In this document: positions 8,899-16,970 of the stretch, piece by piece
Layout of the letters: each line of letters opens with the position of its first letter
How positions within the stretch are numbered: position 1 is the first letter of the stretch
Position numbers and translations under genes: made by a program
From: Paracraurococcus ruber
GTDB taxonomy: Bacteria; Pseudomonadota; Alphaproteobacteria; Acetobacterales; Acetobacteraceae
DNA length: 42,576 nucleotides
NCBI RefSeq assembly: GCF_004353985.1
Contig: NZ_SMOA01000031.1
Span: 1 to 42,576, forward strand
Direction: 5' to 3'
The notes under the pieces: model-generated
What the model saw: the letters and a program-made list of their open reading frames with translations, nothing else
Database searches by the model: none
Told to the model about the DNA's origin: nothing

Positions 8899-8915
8899 TG
8901 TAAAGTTTTCCGACA
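8899..8915 (-). promoter_or_regulatory. 17-bp motif, distal copy
   Basis: The plus strand reads TGTAAAGTTTTCCGACA. It differs from the proximal copy only in the central four bases. It lies about 290 bp upstream of the -24 element, again in the same orientation relative to the PEP-CTERM gene. Confidence 0.65.
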
Positions 8916-9011
8916 AAAGGCAGCCCTTCGGCCGGCCCATGCCATCCGGGGCGCGGCCTTCGGCCCGTCGGCGCCGGATGCGCCCCAGGGCTTGGCAAGG
9001 ATCCGGGTCTG

Positions 9012-9971
9012 TCAGCCCAGCCGCGGCAGCACCCGGTGCAACGCCGTTCGCAGCAGGTGCCGTGGCCGTGCCGCCATGGCGCCGTGGCCGCTCCGCAGCG
9101 CCAGCCTTGCCGCCCGCCAATAGGCAGCCGGCCCGCTGCGGGACGCATGGTAGAGATAGCCGGACAGGGCCTGCGGCAGCATCCGCTGCACCGCCGCGCG
9201 CTGGGCCGGCGACAGTACCTCCTCCCCCGCCGCCAGCCGCGCCAGGGTTTCCGATGTGCCGCGGCAGAAGCGCAGCGCGTTGCGCGCCTGCGACAGGTTG
9301 GTCTCGTGCACCCGCTTGCGGGTCACCACCGCCGGGCTGAAGACGAAGCGGCCCTGCAGCGCCAGGCGCAGGAAGAAGTCCTGGTCCTCGCTGTACATCA
9401 TCGCCTCGTCGAACAGCCCCGCCGCCAGCGCCGCGTCGCGCCGGAACAGGCAGGCAGAGGTGCAGAAAACCCCTGTGCGCGTCAGCTCGGCGAACATCCG
9501 CTCGCCGAGGGTGAGGCAGCCCGGCGCCAGTTCCTCGGCCGGCAGGGCGGCGACGCCGCTTTCCGCCAGCAGGCTGGGCACCAGCGTCTCCGCGCCGCGG
9601 AACAGGGTGTTGTCGCCGAAGGCCAGCACCGCGTCGGGCGCCGCTTCCAGCAGGCCGGCGAGCCGGGCATGGTGGTCCGGCACGAAGAGATCGTCGGAAT
9701 CGAGCAGCGCGATCCAGGTCGCGCCACTGCTGCGGATAGCGGTGTTGCGGCCGCCGGAAGGGCCCTGCGGGCCAGCATTGCGCAGCACCCGGATGGCGAT
9801 GCGGTCCCGCAGCGCCGCCGCTGCGGCCTCGGCCACCGCCACCGTGCCATCCGTGCTGCGGTCGTCCACCACCGTCACCAGCGCCGGCGGCCTGGTCTGC
9901 GCCGCGACGCTCTCCAGCGTCTCGCGCAGGAAGGGCGCGGCGTTGTGGGCGGGAATGACGACCTCGATCAT
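9012..9971 (-). CDS. Family 2 glycosyltransferase
   Basis: This is a 319-residue cytoplasmic GT-A enzyme. It begins MIEVVIPAHNAAPFLRETLE, the nucleotide-sugar-binding start of GT2 proteins, followed by VTVVDDRSTDGT (about 33-44) and a DxD-type site in IALLDSDD. ARNTAI-like GGRNTAI precedes the DxD. A later YSEDQDFFLRLALQG is the ED..F.LR acceptor/base motif. The sugar and acceptor cannot be read from sequence. A longer reading from 10079 is open, but its extra 36 residues are low-complexity and the GT2 fold normally starts within a few residues of VVIPAHN, so 9971 is preferred. It follows the GT4 gene on the same strand and is probably cotranscribed. It is an EPS or surface-glycan enzyme by context. 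Confidence 0.88.
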   Translation of the reverse strand: MIEVVIPAHNAAPFLRETLESVAAQTRPPALVTVVDDRSTDGTVAVAEAAAAALRDRIAIRVLRNAGPQGPSGGRNTAIRSSGATWIALLDSDDLFVPDHHARLAGLLEAAPDAVLAFGDNTLFRGAETLVPSLLAESGVAALPAEELAPGCLTLGERMFAELTRTGVFCTSACLFRRDAALAAGLFDEAMMYSEDQDFFLRLALQGRFVFSPAVVTRKRVHETNLSQARNALRFCRGTSETLARLAAGEEVLSPAQRAAVQRMLPQALSGYLYHASRSGPAAYWRAARLALRSGHGAMAARPRHLLRTALHRVLPRLG

Positions 9972-10109
9972 CGCGCGGTCCGCTGGCGTCGGCCCCGCAT
10001 AGAGCAAATCGCCGCCCGGCGGAACCGCGGCCGCAGCCGCCCCGGTGCCTGCGCCCGGCCATCGATCCGCCCACCCCATGCCGGGGTCACCGCCTGCCCG
10101 CCCTTCTGC

Positions 10110-11318
10110 TCACCCCCCCTTGCGGGGCGACGCGGCGCAAAGGGCAAGGAAGGCGGCCGTCCGGGCCGGCCAGCCGGCCGTCCGGGCCGCGGCCAGCGCC
10201 CCCGTCGCCAGCCGCCCGGCCAGGGCCTGGTCCTGCAACACCCGCAGCACGGAAGCGGCGATCGCCGCCGGATCCTTGCCATCGACCAGCAGGCCGTTCC
10301 GGCCATCCTCCACGGCCTCTGCCGTGCCGCCGGCGCGGCCTCCGATGACCGGACGGCCGCAGGCATTGGCCTCGAGGAAGACCAGCGGCGTGCCATCGCT
10401 CTCGCCCGGCTCAAAACGGTTTGGAAGAGCTACTAATTCCGTTATCGAATATAAAGTAGACATCTCCTGTGTCGGGACGGCACCGAGAAAAAGTACATCG
10501 CTGGCGCTGCCCGTAGCCATCGCCAGCGCCTCCAGCGCCGGGCGCTGCGGACCGTCGCCGGCCACCAGCAGCAGCGCCTCCGGACAGCCGGCACGGATGG
10601 CCGGCATGGCTTCGATCAGCCGGTCCACCCCCTTGCGCGGGACGAGGCGGGTCGGCGCCAGGATCACCCGCCGCCCGTCGAGGCCAAGTGCGGCCCGCCG
10701 CACCGGGTCCGGCGGCCGCGGTCGGAAGCGGTCGAGATCCACGCCATTCGGCAGCACCGCCACATGCTCCGGCGCCACGCCATAAAGGTCGATGAGCTGT
10801 CGTCCGGGGAAGCTGCCGGCGGCGATGACCAGATCGGCCTGATCGAAGCGCCGCCGCCGGCGCTGGCGGGCCGCCGGGTCCGGCTGCACCAGGTCGTCGC
10901 CATGACAATAGATGAGGACACGGCGGCGGAGGACGTGGCGGACGAAGGGCACCAGCCAGCCCACCGTCTCATCGTCGCAGAGGCAGACGGCATCGGCCCG
11001 GTGGTGCCGCGCCATGGCAGCCACCGCGGCAGCGAGCCGCAGGGCGCGCGCGGCCCAGATGGCGTGGCGCAGCAGCGGGTTGCGGACGGCACCGCCCGGC
11101 AGGGGCGGCCGTACCAGGCCAATACGGCGGAGCGGATAGGCAACGGCGGCATCGTGCTCCCGCCAGCCGGGCCGGTCCCGCCCGGTCGCGGGATCGAGGC
11201 GGGAGGTGAGCACGGCGACCGCGCCGCCGGCATGCCGAGCCAGGGCCTCGTACACGCCGGCGGAGCCGCCGATCAGCGGCGGGAAGGTGTGGCAGACCAG
11301 CAGGCAGCGGGCAGTCAT
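10110..11318 (-). CDS. Family 4 glycosyltransferase (GT-B)
   Basis: This is a 402-residue protein. The N-terminal Rossmann half begins CLLVCHTFPPLIGGSAGVYE, with the glycine-rich acceptor-side loop. The C-terminal half carries ILAPTRLVPRKGVDRLIEA (about 216-234) and LLLVAGDGPQRPALEALA. The donor-binding E-x7-E motif lies in EPGESDGTPLVFLEANACG followed by RPVIGG. This is the standard retaining GT4 arrangement (established family knowledge). No membrane segments are seen. It is first of two minus-strand glycosyltransferase genes and starts beside an AT-rich divergent region (11335-11460). Substrate unknown. A role in EPS assembly is inferred from the neighbourhood. Confidence 0.9.
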   Translation of the reverse strand: MTARCLLVCHTFPPLIGGSAGVYEALARHAGGAVAVLTSRLDPATGRDRPGWREHDAAVAYPLRRIGLVRPPLPGGAVRNPLLRHAIWAARALRLAAAVAAMARHHRADAVCLCDDETVGWLVPFVRHVLRRRVLIYCHGDDLVQPDPAARQRRRRRFDQADLVIAAGSFPGRQLIDLYGVAPEHVAVLPNGVDLDRFRPRPPDPVRRAALGLDGRRVILAPTRLVPRKGVDRLIEAMPAIRAGCPEALLLVAGDGPQRPALEALAMATGSASDVLFLGAVPTQEMSTLYSITELVALPNRFEPGESDGTPLVFLEANACGRPVIGGRAGGTAEAVEDGRNGLLVDGKDPAAIAASVLRVLQDQALAGRLATGALAAARTAGWPARTAAFLALCAASPRKGG

Positions 11319-11530
11319 GGCGCCGCAGGAAGACCAAGACGGCCGGTCAAATCAATCATCGAAAATCAAACATAGTCTCATAATATCAATCATTATCATG
11401 AAATTGCATTGCATAAAGGGTTGATCAATCTCGGCCGTCTGGTTAAGCTGTCGCAACAGTTATGACCGTATATCGGTCGCCGAGCACAGCCCCGCTTCCT
11501 GTGTTGCGACCCATCCTGAGGAGACCCGTC

Positions 11531-13381
11531 ATGCCTGTAGCAACCCCCGTCCAGATCTGGTTCGGCACGCGCGCCGTCGACTTCACCGGTGCGGTGAGCG
11601 GCACCGGGCAGCAGGTCGACTCCATCGCCAGCAACGACGATTTCGCCACCCGCCTTCTGTCCGGCGGCACCTATGACTATACCGGCAGCGAATGGCAGCA
11701 GTTGCTCGCCTTCTACGGCACCGCCACGCAGCAGGCCGCTCTCGGCATCAACCTGGCGAATGGCGTGGATACCGGCGACCTGAATGCGGTGAACACCACG
11801 GGCGACCTGCGGGTCGGCAGCGGCGTGCTGGCGCAGAACCTGGCGGATCTGATCGGCGGCGGCCGCATCGGCGACATCAGCAACCTGAACCAAGCGAACG
11901 ACATCACGGCGATCAGCGGCTACGGCCGCACCGGCACGACCGCGGTGGGCAACGCGCTGTTCGACAACCTGGTCCCGGGCCAGACGGGCGGCGCCTTCGT
12001 CACCTTCTCGAACGACCTCGGCTTCGGGCTGATCAACCGCAGCGGCTGGGACATCGGCGGCAACGCCACCCGGCTGAATGACGGCGACAGCGTGAACTTC
12101 AACGTCGCCGGCCCGACCAGCGACAAGATGCTGGTCAGCGCCGCCTTCACCGTGCGGGTGCTGAATGGTGGCAGCGCCGAGGTCTTCCTCGACAGCGACG
12201 GCCGGACGATCAAATACGCCTCCGGCGCCTTCTCGCAGGACGGCTCGGCGGGCGAGCTCAGCCTCGGCGTGCTGGCCGACGGCGCCAAGGTGGCGATCGA
12301 CTACGACCTGCAGACCATCACCATCAATAACATCGCCTTCAACGGCCCCGGCCAGGCGGCCTTCTTCAGCCAGTTCGTGATCAACGGCATGGACGACGTC
12401 ACCTTCGGCTCGAAGGTGGTGAACGCGTCCGGCACCGGCACCACGGCGACCGTCGGCTGGTCGGTGGACGACCTGGTGCTGGGCACCGTGACGAAGGTGA
12501 CGCCGCCGCCCACGCCCGGCCTCGGCGTGCTGTCCTTCGACTGGTTCGACAGCAACGCGCCCTTCCTCGACCCGGCGCCGTCGACGCTGCTCGACAAGCG
12601 CTTCTATGCGTATTTCGACGCGAACGGGAACAACAAGATCGACGCGCCGACGGAAACCGCGACCGCGCAGAACATGGGCCAGATGCGCACCGGCAACGCC
12701 GCGACCGACGATCCGGGCGATCCTGGCGACGACAACCCGATCCAGGGCGCCGGCACGGTGAAGTGGCTGGAGATGTACGCGCTCGGCGCCAAGAACCCGG
12801 CGATGGCGAATGGCCAGCCGATTCCGTCCGGCTACCAGTATGGCGAGCATATCGGCGGCGACGTGACGAAGACGATCGCCGACTCGAGCGGCGCGCGCTT
12901 CGAGCTTTCGGTGAACAGCGCCCGCAACCCGGCCGAGATCACCCCGGATGGCACGGATGGCGGCCCGCTCGACGTGGATCCAGGCCAGACCGGCACGCTG
13001 CGCGACCTCGGCCCCGGCTTCATCAACAACGGTGAGATCCTCGGCTTCTCGCTGGTCAAGAATGCCGTCGGCGCCGCCAGCTTCGCCAGCCAGGCGGTCA
13101 TCACCTATGGCAAGGGCGTGGACCTGACGCCCGGCAGCGATGCCGACATCATTGTCCGCCTCTACAACAACTCGACGCTGATCGAGACCATCACCAAGAA
13201 CATCGTCAACACGGTCGATGCCGCTGGCAGCTATGAAAGCGACACCTTCACCGTGGCCGACAATCTCCTGCAGACCTTCAACCGCATCGAGATAGAGGCG
13301 GCCGGCAGCATGAACGGCATTGTCGCCGCCGATGCCGGCGCGAAATTCGTCATCACCGATCTCGACTTCTTCCTGGTGTGA
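11531..13381 (+). CDS. Hypothetical surface-type protein with Ca-binding-like loops
   Basis: This is a 616-residue protein I do not recognise. It starts MPVATPVQIWFGTRAVDFTG. The start at 11531 is chosen because GAGGAG sits seven bases upstream; an earlier ATG at 11462 lacks a comparable site. Composition is rich in Gly, Asn, Asp and Thr, poor in Cys, and predicted to be beta-rich. Asp-rich loops such as FLDSDGRT and YFDANGNNKID resemble dockerin- or EF-type calcium sites. There is no Sec signal peptide, membrane segment or PEP-CTERM tail. It may be a type I secreted matrix protein, like the giant and RTX proteins flanking the locus, but that is inference. It is transcribed away from the GT4 gene across an AT-rich region and is followed by two hairpins. 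Confidence 0.85.
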   Translation: MPVATPVQIWFGTRAVDFTGAVSGTGQQVDSIASNDDFATRLLSGGTYDYTGSEWQQLLAFYGTATQQAALGINLANGVDTGDLNAVNTTGDLRVGSGVLAQNLADLIGGGRIGDISNLNQANDITAISGYGRTGTTAVGNALFDNLVPGQTGGAFVTFSNDLGFGLINRSGWDIGGNATRLNDGDSVNFNVAGPTSDKMLVSAAFTVRVLNGGSAEVFLDSDGRTIKYASGAFSQDGSAGELSLGVLADGAKVAIDYDLQTITINNIAFNGPGQAAFFSQFVINGMDDVTFGSKVVNASGTGTTATVGWSVDDLVLGTVTKVTPPPTPGLGVLSFDWFDSNAPFLDPAPSTLLDKRFYAYFDANGNNKIDAPTETATAQNMGQMRTGNAATDDPGDPGDDNPIQGAGTVKWLEMYALGAKNPAMANGQPIPSGYQYGEHIGGDVTKTIADSSGARFELSVNSARNPAEITPDGTDGGPLDVDPGQTGTLRDLGPGFINNGEILGFSLVKNAVGAASFASQAVITYGKGVDLTPGSDADIIVRLYNNSTLIETITKNIVNTVDAAGSYESDTFTVADNLLQTFNRIEIEAAGSMNGIVAADAGAKFVITDLDFFLV

Positions 13382-13385
13382 GGAA

Positions 13386-13447
13386 CCGGCCGGGCGACGC
13401 CCGGCCGGATGCGCAAGGGGGCGGGTCCCGCGGGGCCCGCCCCTTTT
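13386..13447 (+). terminator. Double hairpin terminator after the 11531-13381 gene
   Basis: A perfect 10-bp stem with a 3-nt loop (13386-13395 with 13399-13408) starts five bases after the stop. A second GC-rich stem (13418-13429 with 13432-13443, one G-T pair) is followed by TTTT at 13444-13447, a classic rho-independent end. Its presence argues that the next gene does not start before 13514. Confidence 0.8.
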
Positions 13448-13513
13448 GCATGGCAGCATCCCCAAGGCTTCCTTAACCCTCCCCCGCCACCCTGCGGCGA
13501 TGCGGGGGTCGGG

Positions 13514-13981
13514 ATGCGGCTGAAATACCTGGAACGCCATCCGGCCGCGCGTGAGGCGCTGCGGCTGCTCTCGCCCGCCTTCCGGGCGGAGGAACGGGAT
13601 GGCCAGCTTGTCCTGGTGGCACGCGCCGGCCAAGCCCTGCTCCGGCCCCGGACGGTCGAGGAGTTGCTGGACCTGGCCAGCATGCATGCTGGTGGCCGGA
13701 CCAGCCTGTCCTGGCGCCAGCGGGCCAGGCCGGCGCAGCCCATGGGCGGATCCGAGGCGGACCTGCTCCGTGCGCTGGACGCCTGGCGGCGCCGCGCCGT
13801 GCTGGCGGAGGCGGCGCTGCGCAGCCGCGCAGCGCCGGCGGATACCGGCGCGATCCGCCGCGTGATCGCCCGCACCCTGCATCCGGACGCCGGCCCCGCC
13901 TCGGAGGCCGAGCGGGCCTTGCGCACCGAGCTCTTCCAACGCGTCTGGTCGGCGCTGGATACGGTGGAGGCACAGGCCTGA
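13514..13981 (+). CDS. Small J-domain-like protein
   Basis: This is a 155-residue basic protein, MRLKYLERHPAAREALRLL. The C-terminal part contains IRRVIARTLHPDAGPAS followed by a helix ending FQRVWSALDT. The HPD tripeptide between two helices resembles a degenerate J-domain (the HPD loop stimulates DnaK in true DnaJ proteins), preceded by a helix as in helix II. The rest has no recognised domain. The start at 13514 follows GGGGGTCGGG and begins after the upstream terminator. An earlier ATG at 13409 would place the terminator in the coding region. A chaperone function is not established; the similarity could be superficial. Confidence 0.75.
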   Translation: MRLKYLERHPAAREALRLLSPAFRAEERDGQLVLVARAGQALLRPRTVEELLDLASMHAGGRTSLSWRQRARPAQPMGGSEADLLRALDAWRRRAVLAEAALRSRAAPADTGAIRRVIARTLHPDAGPASEAERALRTELFQRVWSALDTVEAQA

Positions 13982-14133
13982 GGCGTCCCGCCCGGCTCCC
14001 TCGATCCGCCCTCTGCGGGCCCGGCACCCCCCTGCGGCCGGCCAGGGCGGCATCCGAAGCGCCCGGGCAGTCACCGGCACCGTCATCGCGGCGCCGGGCT
14101 TGACCCGCCTGCCCCGATCGCCGACGCGGCGCC

Positions 14134-15204
14134 ATGCCCGCCCGCCCCAATGCCCGCCTGCTACCCGTCACACCCAATGGCTTGCCCGGCTGGTGCGACC
14201 GCTTCCTCGATGACCCCGTGGCGGGCGAGTTCTTCGCCAGCCGCGCCTGGTACGACACGCTGCTGACCGGTGCCCTGCCGGTGGATGCCGCGCCGGTACT
14301 CGCCCTGGCGGAGGATACCGCGCTGCTGCCGCTGCTGCGCCAGGGGCGGCGGCTCTCGGCGCTCGTCTCGCCCTACACGCTGGACTGGCGCCCCCTGCCC
14401 GCCCCCGGCGCCGATGCGGCGGCGCTGCGCACGGCCGGCCGCGCCCTCGGCGGCAAGCTGCGGCTGCGCCCGCCCACCCGGCTGGACACGCTGGACCCGG
14501 AGGCGCCGGGCTTTGCCCGGTTGCTGGAGGGGATCTCGGCCGCCGGGCTGCGGCCGCTCCGCTTCCTGCATACTGGCAACTGGCATGAACCGCTGGTGCC
14601 CGGCGCGGGCTGGGACGGCTATCTCGCCACCCGGCCGCCGGCGCTGCGCAACACCATCGGCCGCAAGCTGCGCGCCGCCCGTGGCGCGACCTTCGAATGG
14701 CTGGCGGCGCCGGGCCCGGCGCTCGAGGCTGGGATCGCGGCCTATGCCGATGTCCGCGCCCGCAGCTGGAAGCCGCATGAGCCCTTCCCCGACTTCGACG
14801 CGGCGCTGATGCGGGTCGCGGCCGGCCTCGGCCTGCTGCGGCTGGGCGTGCTGCGGGATGCCGCCGGCCGGGCGATGGCGGCGCAATACTGGATCCTCGA
14901 TCGCGGCGGCCGGCGGGCCACGGTGCTCAAGCTCGCGCATGCCGAGGACAGCCGGGCGGCCTCCCCCGGCACGGTGCTGACCGCGCGGATGATCCAGGGA
15001 TTGCTGGCGGAGGGCGTCGCCGAGCTGGATTTCGGCCGGGGCGACGACGACTACAAGCGGCTCTGGGCCGGGGCGCGGCGGCAGCGGATCGGGTTGCTGC
15101 TGGCGGACCCGCTGCACCCGGCGGGTCTGCTGGCCCTGGCGCGGCAGGCCGGCGGGGCGCTGCGCCGGCGGCTGCGGCCAGCGGCGGAGGCCAGGCCGGC
15201 CTGA
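14134..15204 (+). CDS. CelD/BcsL-type GNAT acyltransferase
   Basis: This is a 356-residue protein. The N-terminal half has LPGWCDRFLDDPVAGEFFAS and RAWYDTLL, typical of the CelD/cellulose-biosynthesis GNAT family. The C-terminal half carries the family hallmark region RKLRAARGATFEWL, then AAQYWILDRGGRRATVLKLA, and ends with ELDFGRGDDDYKRLWAG. By family knowledge such proteins use acyl-CoA or aminoacyl donors, often in polysaccharide modification; the substrate here is unknown. No signal peptide, so cytoplasmic. It stands alone between the J-like gene and a minus-strand small gene. A FemAB-like relative with the same FDFG..K...DYK ending is encoded at 35121-36167. Confidence 0.85.
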   Translation: MPARPNARLLPVTPNGLPGWCDRFLDDPVAGEFFASRAWYDTLLTGALPVDAAPVLALAEDTALLPLLRQGRRLSALVSPYTLDWRPLPAPGADAAALRTAGRALGGKLRLRPPTRLDTLDPEAPGFARLLEGISAAGLRPLRFLHTGNWHEPLVPGAGWDGYLATRPPALRNTIGRKLRAARGATFEWLAAPGPALEAGIAAYADVRARSWKPHEPFPDFDAALMRVAAGLGLLRLGVLRDAAGRAMAAQYWILDRGGRRATVLKLAHAEDSRAASPGTVLTARMIQGLLAEGVAELDFGRGDDDYKRLWAGARRQRIGLLLADPLHPAGLLALARQAGGALRRRLRPAAEARPA

Positions 15205-15420
15205 CCGGGCGCGCGGCCAACCATCGCCGCAGCGGCCTGCGTTCGAGACTGAACGCTGCGCCACCGGCGCTCATGGATGGTCGAGTGGATCCGGGCGTCG
15301 CGGCATTCCCGCCGCTCCGCGCCCTGCCCTGGCCCATGCGGGCGCCGGCGCCGCACCAGACGGCCCCTGCAGGGGAAGGCCTTGGCCTGCGGCCCGGGAC
15401 CGGGCCGGCCAGCATTCCCT

Positions 15421-15594
15421 TCAGCGGAACAGCAGCGCGACGCCCCCGCCGATGGCGATCCAGGAGACGAGCGAGAGCAGGGCGATGACCAGGACCGCGC
15501 TCGGCCAGGGCAGGCGCTGCCGCGGCTCCATCTCCAGCAGGTCGGGATGCAGGGCCACCCCGTCCAGACGTCCTTCGAGTTGCGGCCCGCTCAT
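15421..15594 (-). CDS. 57-residue single-pass membrane protein
   Basis: This small protein begins MSGPQLEGRLDGVALHPDLL, followed by a short EPRQRLPWP linker and one hydrophobic helix (about 31-55, SAVLVIALLSLVSWIAIGGG), ending VALLFR. The start at 15594 is preceded by a perfect GGAGG with six-base spacing, which decides against the longer upstream reading. The topology would place the soluble N-terminus in the cytoplasm if the Arg at position 26 follows the positive-inside rule. No known family is recognised. By location among EPS genes it could be a small membrane accessory, but that is inference. It is divergent from the GT2 gene at 15884. Confidence 0.7.
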   Translation of the reverse strand: MSGPQLEGRLDGVALHPDLLEMEPRQRLPWPSAVLVIALLSLVSWIAIGGGVALLFR

Positions 15595-15883
15595 CGCTGT
15601 CCTCCAGCCCTCATGCCCCGTATCGGCCGGCCTGCCGCCCCCGACTGCCTGGGACGGATTCATGCATCCGGGAGAGGTGGCCGGTACGGGGCAGCCGATC
15701 CGGGCTTCGAGCCGGTCGGCGATCGGAGGCCAGGATGGCGCGGCTGGCCTGAAGGATGCCTTAACGAGCCGACGGCACCTCCCGCACTGGTTGTGGTTGG
15801 CGGCCACTCCATGAACTTATATGATCGCATCGAACGGCTGCCGGGACATCCCGGCGGCGTCCCCGCCGCCCGAAGGCCCATGC

Positions 15884-16795
15884 ATGAGCCCGCCGCTCGT
15901 TTCGGTTGCTGTGTTTGCCTATAACGAGGAGGAAGGGATCACCGCCGCGCTCGAGCGGCTGGATGCCTGCGGGACGGGGGCCGAGCTTCGCATCCATGTC
16001 CTGATCAACGGCTGCACCGACCAGACCGAGGCGGTGGTGCGCGCCTTCCAGCCGCGGCAGAGCACGGTGGTGCCGGTCGTCATCGTCAAGGGCGACAAAG
16101 CGAATGCCTGGAACCACTACGTGCATGAGGTCGCGCCGGAGGCGGCCGCGATCCATGTCTTCACCGACGGGGACATGCTGATCAGCCCGGGCTCCGTCAC
16201 CGCCTTCCTCGATGCCTTCGCGGCCGAGCCGCAGGCGGATGGCTGCGCCGGCCTGCCGGTGACCGGCCGCTCGCTGGCGGCCTTCCGGGCCAAGCTGGCC
16301 TCGCGGCGGGAGATGGCGGGCAATCTCTATGCGCTGCGCGGCCGCTGCGTGCAGGAATTCCGCCGGCGCGGCGTGCGGCTGCCCTTCGGCATCTTCGGCG
16401 AGGACGGGCTGGTGACCGCGCTGGTCAAGTATGGCCTCGACATGCGCGGCAGGCAGGACGACCGCCGCGTGGCGGTGGCCGAGGGCGCCGGTTTCGCCTT
16501 CCCGCCGCTCTCGCCCTGGCGGCCGCGGGACTGGCGCATCTACCGCAACCGCAAGATGCGCTACGCGGTGCGCCGGCAGCAGGCCCGCATGCTCTATGGC
16601 CTGCTGAAGGAACGCGGGACGGAGGCGATGCCCGCGCATGTCGTGGATCTCTACCGGCTGCGCGGCCCGGCCCTGAAGCTGACCTGGAACGGGACGGACA
16701 CGCCCTTCGATTGGGTGGCGATCCGCCGCATCCGGCGCGACATCGCGGCGGATGAGAGCGTGAAGCTCGAGGATCGGGCGCACCTGTACAGCTGA
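15884..16795 (+). CDS. Family 2 glycosyltransferase
   Basis: This is a 303-residue protein, MSPPLVSVAVFAYNEEEGIT. The GT2 start AVFAYNEEEGI is followed by HVLINGCTDQTE, and the metal-binding site is HVFTDGDMLIS (D-x-D, about 103-113). GEDGLVTALVKYG (about 187) is the acceptor-base region. The C-terminal region is basic and lacks transmembrane helices. The start at 15884 is chosen because GAAGG lies upstream; a reading from 15821 adds a low-complexity leader. It runs convergently toward the fused GT4-deacetylase gene. Nucleotide sugar and acceptor unknown. Confidence 0.88.
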   Translation: MSPPLVSVAVFAYNEEEGITAALERLDACGTGAELRIHVLINGCTDQTEAVVRAFQPRQSTVVPVVIVKGDKANAWNHYVHEVAPEAAAIHVFTDGDMLISPGSVTAFLDAFAAEPQADGCAGLPVTGRSLAAFRAKLASRREMAGNLYALRGRCVQEFRRRGVRLPFGIFGEDGLVTALVKYGLDMRGRQDDRRVAVAEGAGFAFPPLSPWRPRDWRIYRNRKMRYAVRRQQARMLYGLLKERGTEAMPAHVVDLYRLRGPALKLTWNGTDTPFDWVAIRRIRRDIAADESVKLEDRAHLYS

Positions 16796-16926
16796 GGGCG
16801 GCGCGCTCCGCCCGGGACGGGGCGCCGCCAGGCGGATTGCCCGCAGGCAAGGCTGGCCCGCCCTTGCCCGGAGCGGATCGCGGAGCAGCGCGAACGTGGC
16901 AGAGCGTGAAGCCGCCCGGCGATCGA

Positions 16927-16948
16927 CGGCCTGGCCGCCCCCAGGCCG
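16927..16948. terminator. Hairpin between convergent genes
   Basis: An 8-bp perfect stem (16927-16934 with 16941-16948) lies in the 175-bp space between two converging genes. There is no T-run on either strand, so it is only a candidate bidirectional terminator. Confidence 0.35.
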
Positions 16949-16970
16949 CAGCCGGCGCGATGCCTCGGCG

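Larger units (their letters stand above)
8537..9011. other. Long regulatory intergenic region upstream of PEP-CTERM gene
   Basis: These 475 bp separate two minus-strand genes, and I see no credible gene in them. They hold a sigma54 promoter (8603-8618), two 17-bp motif copies (8681-8697 and 8899-8915) and an AT-rich stretch (8635-8700) unlike the surrounding coding DNA. GC-rich inverted repeats at 8948-8986 (GGGGCGC pairing GCGCCCC) may terminate the upstream glycosyltransferase gene. Confidence 0.6.

Noticed and set aside
8661-8945. Small open frames in the region before the PEP-CTERM gene
   Set aside because: They overlap the sigma54 promoter and motif sites, lack ribosome sites, and have shadow-like composition.
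11437-11456. Sigma54-like sequence before the 11531 gene
   Set aside because: It keeps the GG and GC spacing but TCGC replaces TTGC, and the 17-bp motif is absent nearby. Too weak to call.
11396-14086. Long minus-strand open frame through the hypothetical and J-like genes
   Set aside because: The plus-strand genes have good ribosome sites and terminators. The minus-strand product is a GC-driven shadow rich in Arg, Gly and Val.
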